A stretch of DNA of 9,328 bases from an uncultured Opitutales bacterium (GTDB lineage: Bacteria; Verrucomicrobiota; Verrucomicrobiia; Opitutales; UBA9783): positions 1 through 9,328 of the forward strand of contig CAKUXH010000042.1 of NCBI GenBank assembly GCA_934700265.1, given 5' to 3'. Shown piece after piece: positions 6,295 to 9,328 of the stretch. The notes under the pieces were generated by a model. That model was given only the letters and a program-made list of their open reading frames with translations. It searched no databases and had not been told where the DNA came from. Position 1 is the first letter of the stretch. Each line of letters opens with the position of its first letter. The translations under genes were made by a program, and so were the position numbers.

Positions 6295-6843
6295 ATGAAG
6301 GTTAATAGATTATTATTAGTTTTATTTCCTGGCTTTGAGGAAGCTGAGGCTATTGTTCCATTGGATATTTTACGAAGAGCTGGGGTAGAAGTTGTTACGG
6401 CAAGTGTTACAGATCGGATAGAAGTGTGTGGAGCGCATGCGATTACTTGTAAAGCCGATCAGTTATTAGCAGAAGTAAAATTTGAACTGTTTGATGGAGT
6501 ATTTATTCCTGGAGGTGCTGGTGTTTTTAAGTTGCAGGAAAATATTAAAATTTTATCAATGCTTCGTGAATTTTCTGAAGCGGGAAGATGGATTGCGGCT
6601 ATTTGTGCGGCTCCTGTTTTGTTGAAATGTGCGGGGTGTTTACCTAAGAAATTTACGGCGCATGATTGTGTGGCCGATCAATTGCCAGGGTGTGATGCGC
6701 AGAATTTTGTTGTTGTGGATGGTCGTATACTTACAGGACGTGGACCTGGGGCGGTATTTCCATTCGCATTTGAATTAACACGGAGATTGACATCCGATGA
6801 AGTTGTTTTACAATTAAAAAAATCAATGCATTATGAAGACTGA
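6295..6843 (+). CDS. DJ-1/PfpI superfamily protein (DJ-1/YajL-like)
   Basis: This is a small cytoplasmic protein of the class I glutamine amidotransferase-like fold. Relatives (DJ-1, YajL, ThiJ-type) are oxidative-stress proteins, chaperones or glyoxalase/deglycase-type enzymes; the true substrate cannot be read here. With the ATG at 6295 it has 182 residues, a normal DJ-1 length. E15 in FPGFEEAEA corresponds to DJ-1 E18. C104 in IAAICAAP is the nucleophile-elbow cysteine, and H123 in FTAHD matches the DJ-1 active-site histidine region. DGRILTGRGPGAVFPFAFEL is the usual C-terminal signature. An in-frame TTG at 6256 would add 13 residues, but it is the promoter -35 box and the added residues match no family start. 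It is the first gene of an operon: the M42 peptidase ATG lies inside its last codons (11-nt overlap). Confidence 0.9.
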   Translation: MKVNRLLLVLFPGFEEAEAIVPLDILRRAGVEVVTASVTDRIEVCGAHAITCKADQLLAEVKFELFDGVFIPGGAGVFKLQENIKILSMLREFSEAGRWIAAICAAPVLLKCAGCLPKKFTAHDCVADQLPGCDAQNFVVVDGRILTGRGPGAVFPFAFELTRRLTSDEVVLQLKKSMHYED

Positions 6844-7930
6844 TATAGAAAATAAAGAAATTAGAAAACCAATTAAAACATCAGCAGATCCTTTTTTGTT
6901 AGATTTATTGCATGCTTCTTCGCCTTCTGGGTATGAGTTTGAAGCTCAAAAAGTAATTGAAAAGTATGTTTCTCCAGTTGCAGAATCTGTGAAGAAGGAT
7001 GCATTGGGTAATCGTATTGCTACGATTAATTCAAAGGGATCTCCTCGTGTTTTGATGACAGGGCATATGGATGAAATTGGTTTTATCATTCGTTATATTA
7101 ATAAAGATGGCTTTTTGTTTTTTGATACCATAGGAGGGCATGATGTTGGATTGATTTCAGGGCGTAAAGTTCGAATTTTGACTGAAAATGGTTTTGTATA
7201 TGGAATCACGGGGCGTCGCGCTATTCATTTGTTAACAGCAGAAGAGCGTAAACAAATGCCAAAATTGCAGTCCATTTGGATCGATATTGGAGCACGTAGC
7301 AAAGAGGAAGCTATGAAAAAAGTTTCGGTGGGGGATGCTGTTGTGTACGATAATGAGCCTTTTTATATGGATAATGGTGCATTGTGTGCACGTGGTATTG
7401 ATGATCGTGGAGGTACTTATGTCGTTCAGGAAGTTTTACGGCGTTTAGCCAAAGAAGAAATGGCTGCTTCTTTAACAGCGGTATCTACAACTCAGGAAGA
7501 AATTGGAACGCGTGGAGCTATTCCAGCTGCATATGAAGTACATCCTGATATAGGAATTGCCGTTGATGTTGGACATGCTACCGATTTCCCGGATGGTGAT
7601 AGCAATAAATTAGGTGAATTTAAATTAGGCGCAGGTCCGATTATTGCACGTGGTCCAAACATTTGTCCACGGGTATTTTCAGAATTGAAGGCTTGTGCTG
7701 AGCGCTTAAAAATTCCTTATCAGGTTGAGGCTGAATCGGGACCTACTGGTACGGATGCGCGTGTTATTCAGATGTCACGGGAAGGGGTGGCTACCGGTTT
7801 GGTAAGTATTCCATTGCGTTATATGCATACACCTCATGAATTAGCTTGTTTAGATGATATTGAATGGGTTATTCAGTTATTGGTTGAATTTACACGTTCG
7901 CTAAAAGCTGGGGATAAATTTGAATGGTAA
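6833..7930 (+). CDS. M42-family metallo-aminopeptidase (glutamyl aminopeptidase/TET-like)
   Basis: This is probably a cytoplasmic dinuclear-metal aminopeptidase that trims peptides; M42 members often form large dodecamers. Family members are frequently mis-named endoglucanase (CelM/FrvX). The 365 residues match the family (about 350) with roughly 15 extra at the N terminus. Expected metal and catalytic residues are present: H78 and D80 in TGHMDEIG, bridging D190 in GIDDRGG, E222 and E223 in TTQEEIGTRGA, D245 in VDVGHATD, and H332 in RYMHTPHE. SSPSGYE (29-35) is the typical start motif. The inserted dimerisation domain (about 93-170) interrupts the catalytic domain, as in the family. Substrate preference is unknown. 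The ATG overlaps the DJ-1-like gene by 11 nt and has no Shine-Dalgarno motif, so it probably depends on translational coupling. The next gene starts 9 nt after its stop. Confidence 0.93.
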   Translation: MKTDIENKEIRKPIKTSADPFLLDLLHASSPSGYEFEAQKVIEKYVSPVAESVKKDALGNRIATINSKGSPRVLMTGHMDEIGFIIRYINKDGFLFFDTIGGHDVGLISGRKVRILTENGFVYGITGRRAIHLLTAEERKQMPKLQSIWIDIGARSKEEAMKKVSVGDAVVYDNEPFYMDNGALCARGIDDRGGTYVVQEVLRRLAKEEMAASLTAVSTTQEEIGTRGAIPAAYEVHPDIGIAVDVGHATDFPDGDSNKLGEFKLGAGPIIARGPNICPRVFSELKACAERLKIPYQVEAESGPTGTDARVIQMSREGVATGLVSIPLRYMHTPHELACLDDIEWVIQLLVEFTRSLKAGDKFEW

Positions 7931-7939
7931 GGGAAGAAA

Positions 7940-9328
7940 ATGTTAAGTGGAATTCAAGTTTTTTTGGAGAAAAATCGAAAATGGTTGTTCGGTTTTTTGT
8001 TGATTGTTATTGTAGTTCCTTTTGTATTTACGATTGGAAGTACGCCAGGTTTGGTGAGTGGTAAAAAAGCACAAAAGATGACCTTGTTTGGGTTCGATTT
8101 AAATGATCGAGCTCAATTGGAGCATGTGGTTCGTAATGGAGCCATTAGCATTGCTTTACATACAGGGAATGAAGAAAATGCCTGGATGGAATCTGCCCAA
8201 GGATATGCAATTTATCGTTTGCTTCTTTTAAGCATTGCTCGAGATTTGCGTTTACCTGAACCTTCAGAAGAAATTTTAGGAGGTTTTGTAAAAACCCTAC
8301 CATTGTTTTGTGATGAGAATAAAAATTTTAAGGCAGATATTTATAATACTTATCTAAAGAATTGGAAGCAGAACTTTGGTAAATCTTACTCATTGCGTAG
8401 CTTGTTGGTAGAGGATTTTTTGTGCGATCAGGTGCGTGGTTCTATGCAAAAATCTGGATTTGTTTTACCACAAGAGAGTGAGCTATTTTTCAAGCATTTG
8501 AAGGCAACTTATAATTTTGATTATATTGTTGTTAAAAATGAAGAAAAACCGATTGAAAAAGTACATGAGAATGATTTGCGCAAATATTATGATGCTCATA
8601 AGTCTGATTATATGATAGGTCAACGTGCGGATGTAACTTTGCTCTTTTTCGAAAATAAAAAATATATGGAGCAGATGCCATCTATTTCAGAGAAAGATGT
8701 GGAAATGTTCTTTGATGAGCATAAGGATTCTTTTGTGGGTAAAGATGGAAAAGTTCCTGAATTTAAGGAAATTAAAGAGCGTGTTCGATTGGCCTTAGAA
8801 ACGGAACATTTAAATCGTTTAGCAAACGATAGTGCTTCGCAGTTTGTTTTAGATGTTTATGATAAAAGTATCGCGTTAGACAGTGAAGCTTGGAAAGCTT
8901 TAGTTGATAAAAATGATGCACGTTGTATTCGTTCGATAGATCCTTATACGCGTGATAACATTCCTGAGAAAAAAGGTCTATCAAAGGATGTTTTGCGCCG
9001 GGCTTTTGATTTGAATGAAGATCATTTCTTAAGTGAGCCTGTTTCTGTTAAGAATGGTGTTGTTGTGATTGTGCTTAATAAATTTTTGCCGTCATATTTA
9101 CCCGAGATGGATGCTGTTCGAGAAAAAGTGATTGCAGATGTAAAATCATTTGAGCGCAAAGAAGCTTTTCAAAGAAAGGTAGATAATTTATGTAAGTTTT
9201 TAAAAGACAATGGTTCGGTAGAAAAATTGACTCAAAAAGGTTTTCAAACACAAAAGTTGGAGAATTTTACGCTCGAAGGTAGTTTTGAGTCATTAGGCAA
9301 ATTATTGCAGCTTCAGTCAATATTTGAG
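7940..9328 (+). CDS. PpiD/SurA-like membrane-anchored periplasmic folding factor (3' end missing)
   Basis: The frame is open from ATG 7940 to the window edge (463 codons, no stop), so the C terminus is missing. A short cytoplasmic N terminus (MLSGIQVFLEKNRKW) and one membrane segment (about 15-33) followed by a periplasmic region give the PpiD layout. Residues about 45-195 are helical and SurA_N-like. YYDAHKSDYMIGQRADVTLLF (216-236) and FFDEHKDSFV (257-266) resemble the linker around PpiD parvulin domains. RRAFDLNEDHFLSEPVSVKNG (about 353-373) and YLPEMDAVREKVIADV resemble the ALKPGEVSEPV and EEVR segments of that family. No parvulin catalytic core (GGDLGW-type) is visible, so this part is probably chaperone rather than isomerase. 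The likely role is folding or quality control of exported proteins. It starts 9 nt after the M42 gene with a GGGAAG close to the ATG. Family membership is fairly sure, exact function is not. Confidence 0.75.
   Translation, partial: MLSGIQVFLEKNRKWLFGFLLIVIVVPFVFTIGSTPGLVSGKKAQKMTLFGFDLNDRAQLEHVVRNGAISIALHTGNEENAWMESAQGYAIYRLLLLSIARDLRLPEPSEEILGGFVKTLPLFCDENKNFKADIYNTYLKNWKQNFGKSYSLRSLLVEDFLCDQVRGSMQKSGFVLPQESELFFKHLKATYNFDYIVVKNEEKPIEKVHENDLRKYYDAHKSDYMIGQRADVTLLFFENKKYMEQMPSISEKDVEMFFDEHKDSFVGKDGKVPEFKEIKERVRLALETEHLNRLANDSASQFVLDVYDKSIALDSEAWKALVDKNDARCIRSIDPYTRDNIPEKKGLSKDVLRRAFDLNEDHFLSEPVSVKNGVVVIVLNKFLPSYLPEMDAVREKVIADVKSFERKEAFQRKVDNLCKFLKDNGSVEKLTQKGFQTQKLENFTLEGSFESLGKLLQLQSIFE

Noticed and set aside
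6833..7930. Endoglucanase (CelM) reading of the M42 gene
   Set aside because: M42 proteins are often labelled so, but all metal ligands and the glutamate base of a dinuclear aminopeptidase are present.
8772..8984. 70-codon open frame on the minus strand inside the PpiD-like gene
   Set aside because: It is antisense to a coding frame that is open for 463 codons and has family motifs; no independent support.
1..9328. CRISPR arrays, tRNA/rRNA genes, insertion sequences, riboswitches
   Set aside because: No regularly spaced repeats, cloverleaf-like stretches, transposase motifs or terminal inverted repeats were found on reading both strands.

Overview
This is a 9.3-kb AT-rich stretch of a Gram-negative bacterial chromosome. 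A type III secretion system (T3SS) outer-membrane ring protein shows there are two membranes. The mix of T3SS with these forms of L13, S9, SHMT and a PpiD-like chaperone suggests the PVC superphylum, most plausibly a low-GC, host-associated Verrucomicrobiota lineage (Opitutae/Puniceicoccales-like). That placement is an impression from protein style, not a phylogeny. No tRNA or rRNA gene, CRISPR array, transposase or integrase was seen.

Layout: (1) 1-53 holds the last codons of an upstream frame that ends two bases before cysS. (2) 56-2798 (+) carries cysS (cysteinyl-tRNA synthetase) and glyA (serine hydroxymethyltransferase). (3) 2794-2830 is a perfect 16-bp hairpin that can terminate transcription from both sides. 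(4) 2837-5177 (-) is a two-gene T3SS unit: a small CesT-like putative chaperone gene, then sctC, the outer-membrane secretin. The genes are 4 nt apart and the sctC ribosome site overlaps the end of the first gene. (5) 5178-5333 is an AT-rich divergent intergenic region with a TTGAC-N5-GTCAA dyad. (6) 5334-6184 (+) is the rplM-rpsI ribosomal pair, closed by a terminator at 6206-6235. (7) 6256-9328 (+) starts with a near-consensus promoter (TTGACG, 17 bp, TATAAT) that would give an almost leaderless transcript. It drives a tight run of a DJ-1/PfpI-family gene, an M42 metallo-aminopeptidase gene (11-nt overlap) and a PpiD/SurA-like membrane-anchored periplasmic chaperone gene cut by the window end.

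Most of the window is conserved housekeeping DNA. The unusual part is the sctC-chaperone pair: two T3SS genes on the opposite strand, wedged between glyA and rplM with no other T3SS gene in view. This implies that the system is scattered over the genome, as it is in Chlamydiae, or that this is a remnant. The 3' operon looks like a protein-quality and stress group (DJ-1-like protein, peptidase, envelope chaperone), but that link is inferred from gene order only.
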